Shown piece after piece: positions 57,387-64,000 of a stretch of DNA of 64,000 nucleotides; position 1 is the first letter of the stretch; each line of letters opens with the position of its first letter. The DNA comes from Amycolatopsis vastitatis (lineage in GTDB: Bacteria > Actinomycetota > Actinomycetes > Mycobacteriales > Pseudonocardiaceae), in contig NZ_NMUL01000022.1 of the NCBI RefSeq assembly GCF_002234595.1, positions 62,001-126,000 on the forward strand. Reading direction: 5' to 3'. The notes under the pieces were generated by a model. The model saw only the letters and a list, made by a program, of their open reading frames with translations. It was not told where the DNA came from and made no database searches. Position numbers and translations under genes: made by a program.

Positions 57387-58153
57387 TCCCCCACTACCCG
57401 CCCGGCCACGACCTGCTGTCCGGCAAAGTGGTCGTGGTGACCGCGGCGGCCGGCACCGGCATCGGCTCGGCCGTCGCGAAACGCTGCCTCGAAGAAGGCG
57501 CGAACGTGGTGATCAGCGACTGGCACGAACGGCGGCTCGGCGAGAAGGCGGCCGAGCTGTCCGAACTGGGCAAAGTCCACGCCCTGCCCTGCGACGTCAC
57601 CAAGGAGGACCACGTCCGAGCCCTCGTCGACGGCACGGTCGAGCACTTCGGACGACTCGACGTGATGATCAACAACGCCGGGCTCGGCGGCACCCGATCG
57701 GTCCTGGAGATGACCGACGAGGAGTGGTCACGCGTTCTGGACATCACCCTCACCGGCACCTTCCGCTGCACCCGGGCGGCACTCAAGCAGTTCGTCGCCC
57801 AGGGCGGCGGCGGGGCGATCGTCAACAACGCGTCGGTGATCGGCTGGCGCGCCCAAGCCGGGCAGGCGCACTACGCCGCCGCGAAGGCAGGCGTGATGGC
57901 GCTGACCCGGTGTTCGGCGCTGGATGCCGCCGAGCACGGCGTCCGGATCAACGCCGTCGCCCCCAGCCTCGCCATGCACCCCTTCCTCGCGAAGGTGACC
58001 AGCGACGAACTCCTCGAAGACCTCACGAAACGCGAAGCCTTCGGCCGCGCCGCCGAACCGTGGGAGGTCGCCAACGTCATGGTCTTCCTCGCCAGCGACT
58101 ACGCGAGCTACCTCACCGGCGAAGTCGTCTCCGTCAGCAGCCAGCACCCCTAG
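57383..58153 (+). CDS. ipdF: IpdF-type short-chain dehydrogenase
   Basis: A 256-residue SDR that in this pathway oxidises the 5-hydroxyl of the HIP-derived CoA ester (5-OH-HIP-CoA oxidoreductase). The cofactor motif is VTAAAGTGIGSAVAKR, and the catalytic Ser-Tyr-Lys lie in NNASVIGWRAQAGQAHYAAAKAGVM. It ends with the family-specific VFLASDYASYLTGEVVSVSSQHP. GTG 57383 overlaps fadE30 by 4 bp. In mycobacteria ipdF (Rv3559c) is likewise next to fadE30. Confidence 0.88.
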   Translation: MIPHYPPGHDLLSGKVVVVTAAAGTGIGSAVAKRCLEEGANVVISDWHERRLGEKAAELSELGKVHALPCDVTKEDHVRALVDGTVEHFGRLDVMINNAGLGGTRSVLEMTDEEWSRVLDITLTGTFRCTRAALKQFVAQGGGGAIVNNASVIGWRAQAGQAHYAAAKAGVMALTRCSALDAAEHGVRINAVAPSLAMHPFLAKVTSDELLEDLTKREAFGRAAEPWEVANVMVFLASDYASYLTGEVVSVSSQHP

Positions 58154-58161
58154 GAGTCCCC

Positions 58162-59313
58162 GTGCCCGAAGCCTTCCTCCTCGACGCCGTCCGCACACCC
58201 GTGGGACGGCGTGGCGGCGCGCTGTCCGGGTGGCATTCCGCCGACCTCGGGGCGCACGTCATCAAGGCGGTCGTCGAGCGCGCCGGCGTCGACCCCGACC
58301 TCGTCGACGACGTCATCCTCGGCTGCACCGACACCCTGGGCCCGCAGTCGGGCAACATCGCGCGCACCGCGTGGCTCGCCGCGGGGTTCCCCGACCACGT
58401 GCCGGGCGTGACCGTCGACCGGCAGTGCGGGTCCAGCCAGCAAGCCGTGCACTTCGCCGCCCAGGCCGTCATGTCGGGCACCCAGGACCTGGTGCTGGCC
58501 GGGGGTGTGCAGAACATGAGCCGCATCCCGATCAGCGCGGCGATGCTGGCCGGGCGCGAATACGGCTTCGACGACCCGTTCTCCGGCTCGAAGGGCTGGC
58601 AGGAGCGCTACGGCAGCGTCGAGGTCTCGCAGTTCCGCAGTGCGGACATGATCGCCGAGCACTGGGACATCAGCCGCGAAGCCATGGAGGAGTACGCGCT
58701 GCGCAGCCACCAGCGGGCCCTGTCCGCGATCGACGAAGGCCGGTTCGACGCGGAAACCGTGGCGGTCGAACAGTTCCGGCACGACGAGGGGCCGCGCCGG
58801 GACACCAGCCTGGAGCGGATGCGGGGGCTCAAGCCGTTGAGCGAGGGCTCACGCCTGACGGCGGCGGTGGCCAGCCAGATCTCCGACGGCGCGAGCGCGG
58901 CTTTGCTGGCGTCGGAGGCTTTCGTGCACGAGCACGGCCTCACTCCCCGGGCCCGCGTCCACCACCTGTCGGTACGGGCCGCGGACCCGGTGTGGATGCT
59001 GACCGGCCCGATCCCGGCGACCGCGCACGCGCTGCGGAACGCCGGGCTCACCATCGGGGACATCGACCTCTTCGAGGTCAACGAGGCGTTCGCCAGCGTG
59101 GTCCTGGCCTGGCTGGACGAAACCGGCGCGGACCCCGGCCGGGTCAACGTGAACGGGGGCGGGATCGCCCTCGGCCACCCGATCGGGGCCACCGGCACCA
59201 AGCTGCTGGCGACGCTCCTGCACGAGCTGGAGCGCCGCGGCGGGCGTTACGGCCTGCAGACGATGTGCGAAGGCGGCGGCACCGCCAACGTCACCATCAT
59301 CGAACGGCTCTGA
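58162..59313 (+). CDS. fadA6: FadA6-type thiolase
   Basis: A 383-residue acetyl-CoA C-acyltransferase that releases acetyl-CoA from late keto-acyl intermediates of ring C/D breakdown. The acyl-accepting Cys is C89 (VDRQCGSSQQAV), with the other two catalytic residues in ALGHPIGATGTKL (His) and TMCEGGGTANV (Cys). The GTG start has TAGGAG 5 nt upstream and 8 bp after ipdF. The gene ends inside a 17-bp tandem duplication that also covers the end of the convergent F420 gene. Confidence 0.87.
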   Translation: MPEAFLLDAVRTPVGRRGGALSGWHSADLGAHVIKAVVERAGVDPDLVDDVILGCTDTLGPQSGNIARTAWLAAGFPDHVPGVTVDRQCGSSQQAVHFAAQAVMSGTQDLVLAGGVQNMSRIPISAAMLAGREYGFDDPFSGSKGWQERYGSVEVSQFRSADMIAEHWDISREAMEEYALRSHQRALSAIDEGRFDAETVAVEQFRHDEGPRRDTSLERMRGLKPLSEGSRLTAAVASQISDGASAALLASEAFVHEHGLTPRARVHHLSVRAADPVWMLTGPIPATAHALRNAGLTIGDIDLFEVNEAFASVVLAWLDETGADPGRVNVNGGGIALGHPIGATGTKLLATLLHELERRGGRYGLQTMCEGGGTANVTIIERL

Positions 59314-59344
59314 TCAGCCCAGGGCACTGATCAGCCCAGGGCAC
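59311..59344. repeat. 17-bp tandem duplication at the fadA6/fgd junction
   Basis: TGATCAGCCCAGGGCAC occurs twice without a gap (59311-59327 and 59328-59344). The first copy contains the fadA6 stop codon; the second contains the stop codon and last codons of the convergent F420 gene. The fgd end is encoded by the second copy, so the first looks like the added one. Confidence 0.85.
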
Positions 59345-60335
59345 GCAGCTTCGGCAGGACGTCCTCGGAGAACTGGGCCAGGAAGCGTTCCTGGTCGTGG
59401 CCGGGGCCGTGGAAGACGAGGTGGTTGAGGCCCGCGTCCAGGTACGGCTTGATCTGGGCCACGGCCTCGTCCGGGTCGGAGGCGACGATCCAGCGCTTGG
59501 CGACCTGCTCGATCGGCAGCTCGTCGGCCAGCCGTTCCATCTCCTCCGCCGAGGAGACGGTGTGCTTCTGCTCCGCCGTCAGCGACAGCGGCGCCCAGAA
59601 CCTCGTGTTCTCCAGCGCCTTCTCGTGGTCGCGGTCGTAGGACATCTTGATCTCGATCGTCCGGTCGACGTCCTCGGCGTCGCGCTCGGCCGCCTGCGCG
59701 CCCTCCTTGACCGCGGGCATCAGCTTCTCGGTGTAGAGGTCCATGCCCTTACCCGACGTGCAGATGAACCCTTCACCCGAGCGTCCCGCGTACTTGGCGA
59801 CCACCGGGCCGCCCGCCGCGACGTACACCGGCACCGGCTGCTCCGGCCGGTCGTAGATGCTGGCGTTGACCAGCTTGTAGTAGTCGCCCTCGAAGTCGAC
59901 CTTGTCCTTGGTCCACAGCTCGCGCATCAGCTTGATCGACTCGCGCAGGCGCGCGAACCGCTCCTTGAACTCCGGCCATTCGCGCCCCGAGACGGCGATC
60001 TCGTTCAGCGCCTCTCCGGTCCCCACGCCGAGGATCACGCGGCCGTTCGACAGCAGCGACATCGTCGCGAACGCCTGCGCGATCACCGCCGGGTTGTACC
60101 GGAACGTCGGGGTCAGCACGCTCGTCCCGATCTGCACCCGGCTGGTCCGCTCGGCCACCGCCGGCATCCACGCCAGCGCCCACGGGGCGTGCCCGCCCTC
60201 GTGCCGCCACGGCAGGAAGTGGTCCGACACCCACACCGAGTCGAGGCCGGCCTCTTCCGCACGCACGGCGTACTCGACCAGGTCCCGCGGCCCGAACTGC
60301 TCCGCCGACGCCTTGTAACCGACCTTCAGCCGCAC
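59331..60335 (-). CDS. fgd: F420-dependent glucose-6-phosphate dehydrogenase-like enzyme
   Basis: A 334-residue luciferase-like flavin/F420 enzyme closely matching mycobacterial FGD1. Shared blocks are LKVGYKASAEQFGPRDLVEYAV, WVSDHFLPWRHEGGHAPWAL, GTSVLTPTFRYNPAVIAQAFATM, GVGTGEALNEIA, WPEFKERFARLRES, FICTSGKG, TRFWAPLSLTAEQKH and LPIEQVAKRWIVASDPDEAV. The FGD1 catalytic His and Trp fall within SDHFLPWRHEGGHAPW. FGD makes F420H2 from glucose 6-phosphate. GTG 60335 follows GGGAGG at 8 nt and lies 4 bp from the ipdC stop, so it is last in the ipd operon. A paralogue with a steroid substrate is the alternative. Confidence 0.85.
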   Translation of the reverse strand: MRLKVGYKASAEQFGPRDLVEYAVRAEEAGLDSVWVSDHFLPWRHEGGHAPWALAWMPAVAERTSRVQIGTSVLTPTFRYNPAVIAQAFATMSLLSNGRVILGVGTGEALNEIAVSGREWPEFKERFARLRESIKLMRELWTKDKVDFEGDYYKLVNASIYDRPEQPVPVYVAAGGPVVAKYAGRSGEGFICTSGKGMDLYTEKLMPAVKEGAQAAERDAEDVDRTIEIKMSYDRDHEKALENTRFWAPLSLTAEQKHTVSSAEEMERLADELPIEQVAKRWIVASDPDEAVAQIKPYLDAGLNHLVFHGPGHDQERFLAQFSEDVLPKLRALG

Positions 60336-60339
60336 CCGC

Positions 60340-61395
60340 TCAACCTCCCGTTTCCCGGCCGAGGCGGCGAAGGATCTCACCTGCCCCGGCCACTGTGCCC
60401 TCGACGATTTCCGCCACCGTGGGCAGGTCGTGGATCATGCCCACCACCTGTCCCGACGCTAGCACTCCCGCGTCGGTGCGGCCTTCGACGAGCCCGGCGC
60501 GCAACAGCATGGGAGTGTTGGCCGCCATGACCAGCTGACTCCACGTCAGGTCCTGGCCGTGTTTCATCGCGAGGCCTTCCCTGACCATCGCAACCGGGGA
60601 CAGTCCGGTGATATTCCGGAACCGGAGCGCGTTGCGCGCGGCCTGCGCCAGCCCGCGGAGACGGCCGGTGCGTTCGAGCTTCTCGACCAGGTCGGTGCGC
60701 AGGACGCGGTGCGGCAGGCCGTCGACGCGCCGGGTGACGACCGTCCCGGTGAGACCCTGCTCGAGGTAGAGGCGCTTGACGTCGTCCGGGACCGTGCTCT
60801 CCTTGCTGAGCAGGAACCGCGTGCCCATCGCCACGCCCGCCGCACCGTAGGCGAGGGCGGCGGCGAGCCCGCGTCCGTCGAAGAACCCGCCGGCGGCGAC
60901 GACCGGGATGTCGACGGCGTCCAGCACCGAGGGCAGCAGCAAGGTCGTGGCCACGCCGCCGGTGTGCCCGCCGCCTTCGCCGCCTTGGACGATGACGGCG
61001 TCCGCACCCCAGCCGGCGACCTTCTCCGCGTGCCGCGCGGCACCGACCGACGGGATCACGACGATGCCGTGGTCACGCAGCTTCGCGATCATCTCCTTGC
61101 GCGGCGCGAGCGCGAAGGACGCGACCTTGACGCCCTCGCGGATCAGCAGGTCCACCCGGTCGCCGGCGTCGGCCGCGTCGGCGCGCAGGTTGACACCGAA
61201 CGGCTTCCCGGTGCGCTTCTTGACCTCGGCGATCGCCGCTTCCAGCTCGCCGAACGTCATCGTGGCCGACGCGAGGATGCCGAGCGCCCCGGCTTCGGCC
61301 GTCGCCGAGACCAGGCGCGGGCCGGCGACCCAGCCCATCCCGGTCTGCACGACCGGGTGCTCGACGCCGGCGAGCCGGGTCAGCGCGGTCTTCAC
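60340..61395 (-). CDS. ipdC: IpdC-type flavin dehydrogenase (nitronate monooxygenase fold)
   Basis: A 351-residue TIM-barrel flavoprotein of the 2-nitropropane-dioxygenase fold. It has VVQTGMGWVAGPRLVSATAEAGALGILAS, VIVQGGEGGGHTGG and VAAGGFFDGRGLAAALAYGAAGVAMGTRF, the FMN-phosphate site. In steroid ring C/D degradation IpdC desaturates the 5-oxo CoA thioester before ring opening. It overlaps ipdB by 4 bp (GTGA). Typical nitronate monooxygenases look similar, but the cluster decides the call. Confidence 0.87.
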   Translation of the reverse strand: MKTALTRLAGVEHPVVQTGMGWVAGPRLVSATAEAGALGILASATMTFGELEAAIAEVKKRTGKPFGVNLRADAADAGDRVDLLIREGVKVASFALAPRKEMIAKLRDHGIVVIPSVGAARHAEKVAGWGADAVIVQGGEGGGHTGGVATTLLLPSVLDAVDIPVVAAGGFFDGRGLAAALAYGAAGVAMGTRFLLSKESTVPDDVKRLYLEQGLTGTVVTRRVDGLPHRVLRTDLVEKLERTGRLRGLAQAARNALRFRNITGLSPVAMVREGLAMKHGQDLTWSQLVMAANTPMLLRAGLVEGRTDAGVLASGQVVGMIHDLPTVAEIVEGTVAGAGEILRRLGRETGG

Positions 61396-62123
61396 GCCGG
61401 GACTTCCCGGTCGCGCAGGCTCTTCGGATCAAGGACTTCGCGGAGCAGCCTCAGCTCCTCGCCGGTGGGCTCCCGGGTCGTCTCCGCGGCCGACATGTCG
61501 ACATCGAAGGTGGTCGCGGCCGTGACGTCGTCGCGGGTGACACCGGGATGCAGCGACACGGCCCGCATCGCGTGGTCGTCGCCGGTGAAGTCGAACACGC
61601 CGAGATTGCTGACCACGCGGTGGACGTCGTGGTACTTCTGCGCCGACGGCCCGGCCTTGGCGGCGTTGTCGTAGCCGACACCGGAAATGACGTCGACGGT
61701 GTCGACGAAGACGCGCGTGCTGTGCCGGGGTACCCAGTAGCTGGTGCGGTGGTTGATCGTGTTGCCCGGCGCGCCGCGCACCCCGAGCAGCTGCTTCTTG
61801 GGGCGGGCGTGGTCGCCGATGGCGGAGATGTTCTGGTTGCCGTAGCGGTCGATCTGGTTGGCGCCCATGACGATGTGCCGCCGTCCGTGCGGGACGATCG
61901 TGTCCAGCATCTTAAGGAACGGCTGCCAGCCCTCGACCACCCCGTCGGTCGTCACGAGATACGCCTCGCCGTCGGACAGCAGCAGGTCCGGCTCGAACGT
62001 CAGCCGCGCCAGCTTCGCGCCCAGCTGCGGGACGAGGCCCATCGGGCTGGCCAGGATCTCGCCGTCGCCGCGGAACAGCTCGGCCACCGCCACCACGACG
62101 ATCTCGGCCCGGGTCGCGCTCAT
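61392..62123 (-). CDS. ipdB: IpdB, beta subunit of the ring C-opening CoA-transferase-like hydrolase
   Basis: A 243-residue beta subunit of the IpdAB family I CoA transferase-like enzyme. IpdAB hydrolyses the carbon ring of COCHEA-CoA instead of moving CoA. Visible are ELFRGDGEILASPMGLVPQLGAKLARLTFEPDLL, PHGRRHIVMGANQIDRYGN and GVTRDDVTAATTFDVD. It lacks the catalytic Glu motif of classical transferases as far as I can see. It overlaps ipdC and ipdA by 4 bp each. Confidence 0.88.
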   Translation of the reverse strand: MSATRAEIVVVAVAELFRGDGEILASPMGLVPQLGAKLARLTFEPDLLLSDGEAYLVTTDGVVEGWQPFLKMLDTIVPHGRRHIVMGANQIDRYGNQNISAIGDHARPKKQLLGVRGAPGNTINHRTSYWVPRHSTRVFVDTVDVISGVGYDNAAKAGPSAQKYHDVHRVVSNLGVFDFTGDDHAMRAVSLHPGVTRDDVTAATTFDVDMSAAETTREPTGEELRLLREVLDPKSLRDREVPA

Positions 62124-62983
62124 GCCGCCTCCGCCTCGAACTTGTCCACTTCGGACAGATACTGTCGTTCGTCCCCGGACAGGAACCGGTCCACGAACCC
62201 CGGCCACGCCTCGAGGTCCTTCGCACAGGTCGCGTAGTGCCGCTGGAAGCGCTCGTCCCGCCCGTAGTCGGGCACCGCCGTCGTGAAGTGCGCGCCCCGG
62301 GGCGTCTCGGCCACGCCGTCCACGCTGCCGCGGTTGAGCAGCAGCGACTGCACCGGCCCGCCCGCCAGCAGCTCGGCGGTGTCGACGACTTTTTCCACCG
62401 ACACGAAGCACCTGTCCGCCGCCAGGCCGAACAGCTCGTCGAAGTACGGGTCCGGGCCGAGGTACTGGGCGTTGCCGCGGGCGTCGGCGCGGTTGAGGTG
62501 CACCAGCGCGACGTCGAGGTGCTGCGCCGGAACGGCGACGAGCTCCTCGCCGTCGTCGTACGGCGAACGCACTGTCCGGAGATCCCGGTTGGCGCGCATG
62601 ACTTCCGAGCCGAGTCCGGCCCGGGTCGGCAGGAACGGCAGCCGCTGCATCGCCGCCGACAGGGCCGTGCCGAACATGCCCTCGTCGTACTCGGTCACCT
62701 CGATCGCCCCGGTCTCCCGGGCGCGGCCGAACCACGGGTCGTACGGAATCGAATCCAAGGTGACGAACCCGAACACCACCCGCTTCACCTTGCCCGCCGC
62801 GCACAGCAAGCCCACGTCCGGGCCGCCGTAGGACACGACCGTGAGATCCTTCACCGGCGTGCGGAGAATCGCCCGGACCAGCGCCATCGGCTTGCGCCGC
62901 GATCCCCAGCCACCGATCCCGACGGTCATCCCGTCCTTCAGCTCGGCCGCCACCTCGGCGGCGGTCGTGCGCTTATCGGCCAT
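62120..62983 (-). CDS. ipdA: IpdA, alpha subunit of the ring C-opening CoA-transferase-like hydrolase
   Basis: A 287-residue alpha subunit with the CoA-transferase N-terminal block VAAELKDGMTVGIGGWGSRRKPMALVRAI and KVKRVVFGFVTLDSIPYDPWFGRARETGAIEVTEYDEGMF. It pairs with IpdB, encoded directly downstream with a 4-bp overlap. Together they open ring C after EchA20 has opened ring D. The ATG at 62983 lies inside the last codons of echA20 (11-bp overlap). Confidence 0.88.
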   Translation of the reverse strand: MADKRTTAAEVAAELKDGMTVGIGGWGSRRKPMALVRAILRTPVKDLTVVSYGGPDVGLLCAAGKVKRVVFGFVTLDSIPYDPWFGRARETGAIEVTEYDEGMFGTALSAAMQRLPFLPTRAGLGSEVMRANRDLRTVRSPYDDGEELVAVPAQHLDVALVHLNRADARGNAQYLGPDPYFDELFGLAADRCFVSVEKVVDTAELLAGGPVQSLLLNRGSVDGVAETPRGAHFTTAVPDYGRDERFQRHYATCAKDLEAWPGFVDRFLSGDERQYLSEVDKFEAEAA

Positions 62984-63713
62984 TCAAGAACTCCTCACGA
63001 GCCTCGTCGGACGCGCCGAGCAGGTTCAGCTCGAAGGTGAAGCCCTGCTCGAACCGGTAGCTGCGGTGCACCTGCTGGGTGTCGATCCCGTTCAACGCCT
63101 CTTTCGCCGCCCGGATCACCCGCGGGTCCTTGCCCGCGATGTCCCGCGCGACGGCCAGCGCCGCCTCGTCGAGTTCCGCCCGGGGCACGACCTGGTAGAC
63201 GGAACCGTGCGCGTGCAGCTCGGCCGCCGTGATCTTGCGGGCGGTGAAGTACAGGGTGCGCATCAGGTGCTGCGGCACCAGCCGCGCCAGGTGCGTCGCC
63301 GCACCGAGTGCCCCGCGCTCCACCTCGGGGACGCCGAAGGTGGCGTCGTCGGAAGCGATGATCACGTCGGCGTTGCCGACCAGGCCGATGCCACCACCGA
63401 GACAGAACCCGTGCACCGCGGCCACGACCGGTACTTCGCAGTCGTACACCGCGCCGAAAGCGGCATAACAGCCCCGGTTCGCGCCGACCAGGGCGTCGTA
63501 CCCGGCGCTGCGCTGGATCTCCTTGATGTCCACACCCGCGTTGAAGCCCCGGCCCTCCGCCCGCAGCACGACGACGTGGACCTCGGGGTTCTTGCCTGCC
63601 TGGAGGATCGCCTCGGCCAGGTCGAACCAGCCCTGCACCGGCAACGCGTTCACCGGGGGGAAGTCGACCGTGACGACCTCGACGTGACCGTCGCGTTTGG
63701 TGAGAACGCCCAT
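62973..63713 (-). CDS. echA20: EchA20-type ring D-opening hydrolase
   Basis: A 246-residue crotonase-fold protein that in this pathway hydrolyses ring D of the HIEC-CoA intermediate rather than hydrating a double bond. Oxyanion-hole parts are LRAEGRGFNAGVDIKEIQ and VHGFCLGGGIGLVGNADVIIASDDATFGVPEVERGALGAATHL. It matches mycobacterial EchA20 (about 247 residues) in length and position before ipdA. The ATG overlaps the stop of the SDR gene upstream by one base (TGATG). Confidence 0.88.
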   Translation of the reverse strand: MGVLTKRDGHVEVVTVDFPPVNALPVQGWFDLAEAILQAGKNPEVHVVVLRAEGRGFNAGVDIKEIQRSAGYDALVGANRGCYAAFGAVYDCEVPVVAAVHGFCLGGGIGLVGNADVIIASDDATFGVPEVERGALGAATHLARLVPQHLMRTLYFTARKITAAELHAHGSVYQVVPRAELDEAALAVARDIAGKDPRVIRAAKEALNGIDTQQVHRSYRFEQGFTFELNLLGASDEAREEFLNGR

Positions 63714-64000
63714 CAGCTCGCTCCGTAGACGGGTTCGGGCTCGGGCGCGCGCTCGAGCAGATCGGCGACCACCGGCCCCAGTTCCGCCGGATCCCAGCGG
63801 GCGCCCTTGTCCACCTCCGGGCCGTGCCGCCAGCCCTGCGCCAAGGCGACCTTCCCCCCTTCGACCTCGAACACCCGGCCGGTCACGTGCGCGGACTCCG
63901 CACTGCCCAGCCACACGACCAGCGGCGAGACGTTCTCCGGCGCCATCGCGTCGAAGCCGCTGTCCGGACGCGCCATCGTCGATGCGAACACCGCCTCGGT
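63713..64000 (-). CDS. Short-chain dehydrogenase, 5' part outside window
   Basis: The last 95 residues of an SDR-family protein are visible; its N terminus and catalytic Tyr-Lys lie beyond the window. The segment MAPENVSPLVVWLGSAESAHVTGRVFEVEGGKVALAQGWRHGP is the extended C-terminal end of the MFE/hydroxysteroid-dehydrogenase-like SDRs such as Rv3548c, which lies near echA20 in mycobacteria. A role in beta-oxidation of the steroid side chain or rings is likely. It is the first visible gene of the minus-strand operon. Confidence 0.75.
   Translation of the reverse strand, partial: TEAVFASTMARPDSGFDAMAPENVSPLVVWLGSAESAHVTGRVFEVEGGKVALAQGWRHGPEVDKGARWDPAELGPVVADLLERAPEPEPVYGAS

Noticed and set aside
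1..64000. Mobile elements, tRNA or CRISPR
   Set aside because: No transposase, integrase, cloverleaf or regularly spaced repeats were recognised on either strand.

Overview
The window is GC-rich DNA from a filamentous, soil- or plant-litter-type actinomycete. GTG starts are frequent, adjacent genes often overlap by 4 bp (GTGA/ATGA), and secreted hydrolases with ricin-type lectin modules are abundant. Snapalysin-, F420- and KstR/KstR2-type steroid genes point to Pseudonocardiaceae, with Amycolatopsis-like the best guess. This placement is inference; no rRNA or other phylogenetic marker is present. I see no tRNA, rRNA, CRISPR array, insertion sequence or prophage.

Region 1 (1-5.1 kb): end of an RluA-type pseudouridine synthase, a DinB-like protein, then a compact arsenic island. 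It holds arsI (C-As lyase) divergent from arsR-acr3-arsC, followed by a second arsR fused by overlap to an ArsM methyltransferase that carries a C-terminal GNAT (ArsN-like) domain. Region 2 (5.1-10.2 kb): assorted single genes, including a secreted beta-sandwich protein, a RibD/DHFR-like reductase, an AlkB dioxygenase behind a textbook actinobacterial SOS box, a DUF1152 protein, a P450 and a methyltransferase.

Region 3 (10.2-38 kb) is a long glycan- and glycoprotein-foraging region. It includes PNGase A with a divergent LacI regulator and a perfect operator. A three-gene overlapping operon encodes an APC permease, a GH2 exo-glucosaminidase-like enzyme and a ROK kinase, behind a csn-type palindrome. 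Next come snapalysin, a PAF-acetylhydrolase-like hydrolase, a lectin-GH43, a Tat-exported GH127/146-like beta-L-arabinofuranosidase, a lectin-fused (alpha/alpha)6-like protein, and a lectin-fused metzincin protease. An ABC sugar-uptake operon ends in a cytoplasmic GH127, with a divergent LacI, and a GH27 alpha-galactosidase-lectin closes the region. The enzyme set matches the bonds of plant hydroxyproline-rich glycoproteins such as extensin: beta- and alpha-arabinofuranosyl, Ser-alpha-Gal, N-glycan and peptide. I propose that it is an extensin/HRGP-dismantling locus. Shared palindromes (TGTTAGCGYTAACA) upstream of the lectin-protease and the GH27 support co-regulation.

Region 4 (38-50.7 kb): a 53-residue ribbon-helix-helix protein with three 8-bp iterons in front of it, in an operon with a VOC protein and an LCM-type methyltransferase. 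It also holds a TetR gene, a class II aldolase/PfkB kinase pair, and an AurF-like diiron oxygenase next to a ferredoxin-fused NADP reductase. Further on are a membrane class III nucleotide cyclase, an epoxide hydrolase, a zinc dehydrogenase, a TetR-CocE/NonD hydrolase operon and a second VOC protein.

Region 5 (50.7-64 kb): a nearly complete module for degrading steroid rings C/D (the HIP pathway). The order is fadE33/32/31-like, an enoyl-CoA hydratase and fadD3 on the minus strand; fadE30-ipdF-fadA6 on the plus strand; then an F420-dependent glucose-6-phosphate dehydrogenase-like gene with ipdC, ipdB, ipdA, echA20 and an SDR on the minus strand. A KstR-type box lies between fadD3 and fadE30. 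The F420 gene inside this operon is the notable departure from the mycobacterial layout.
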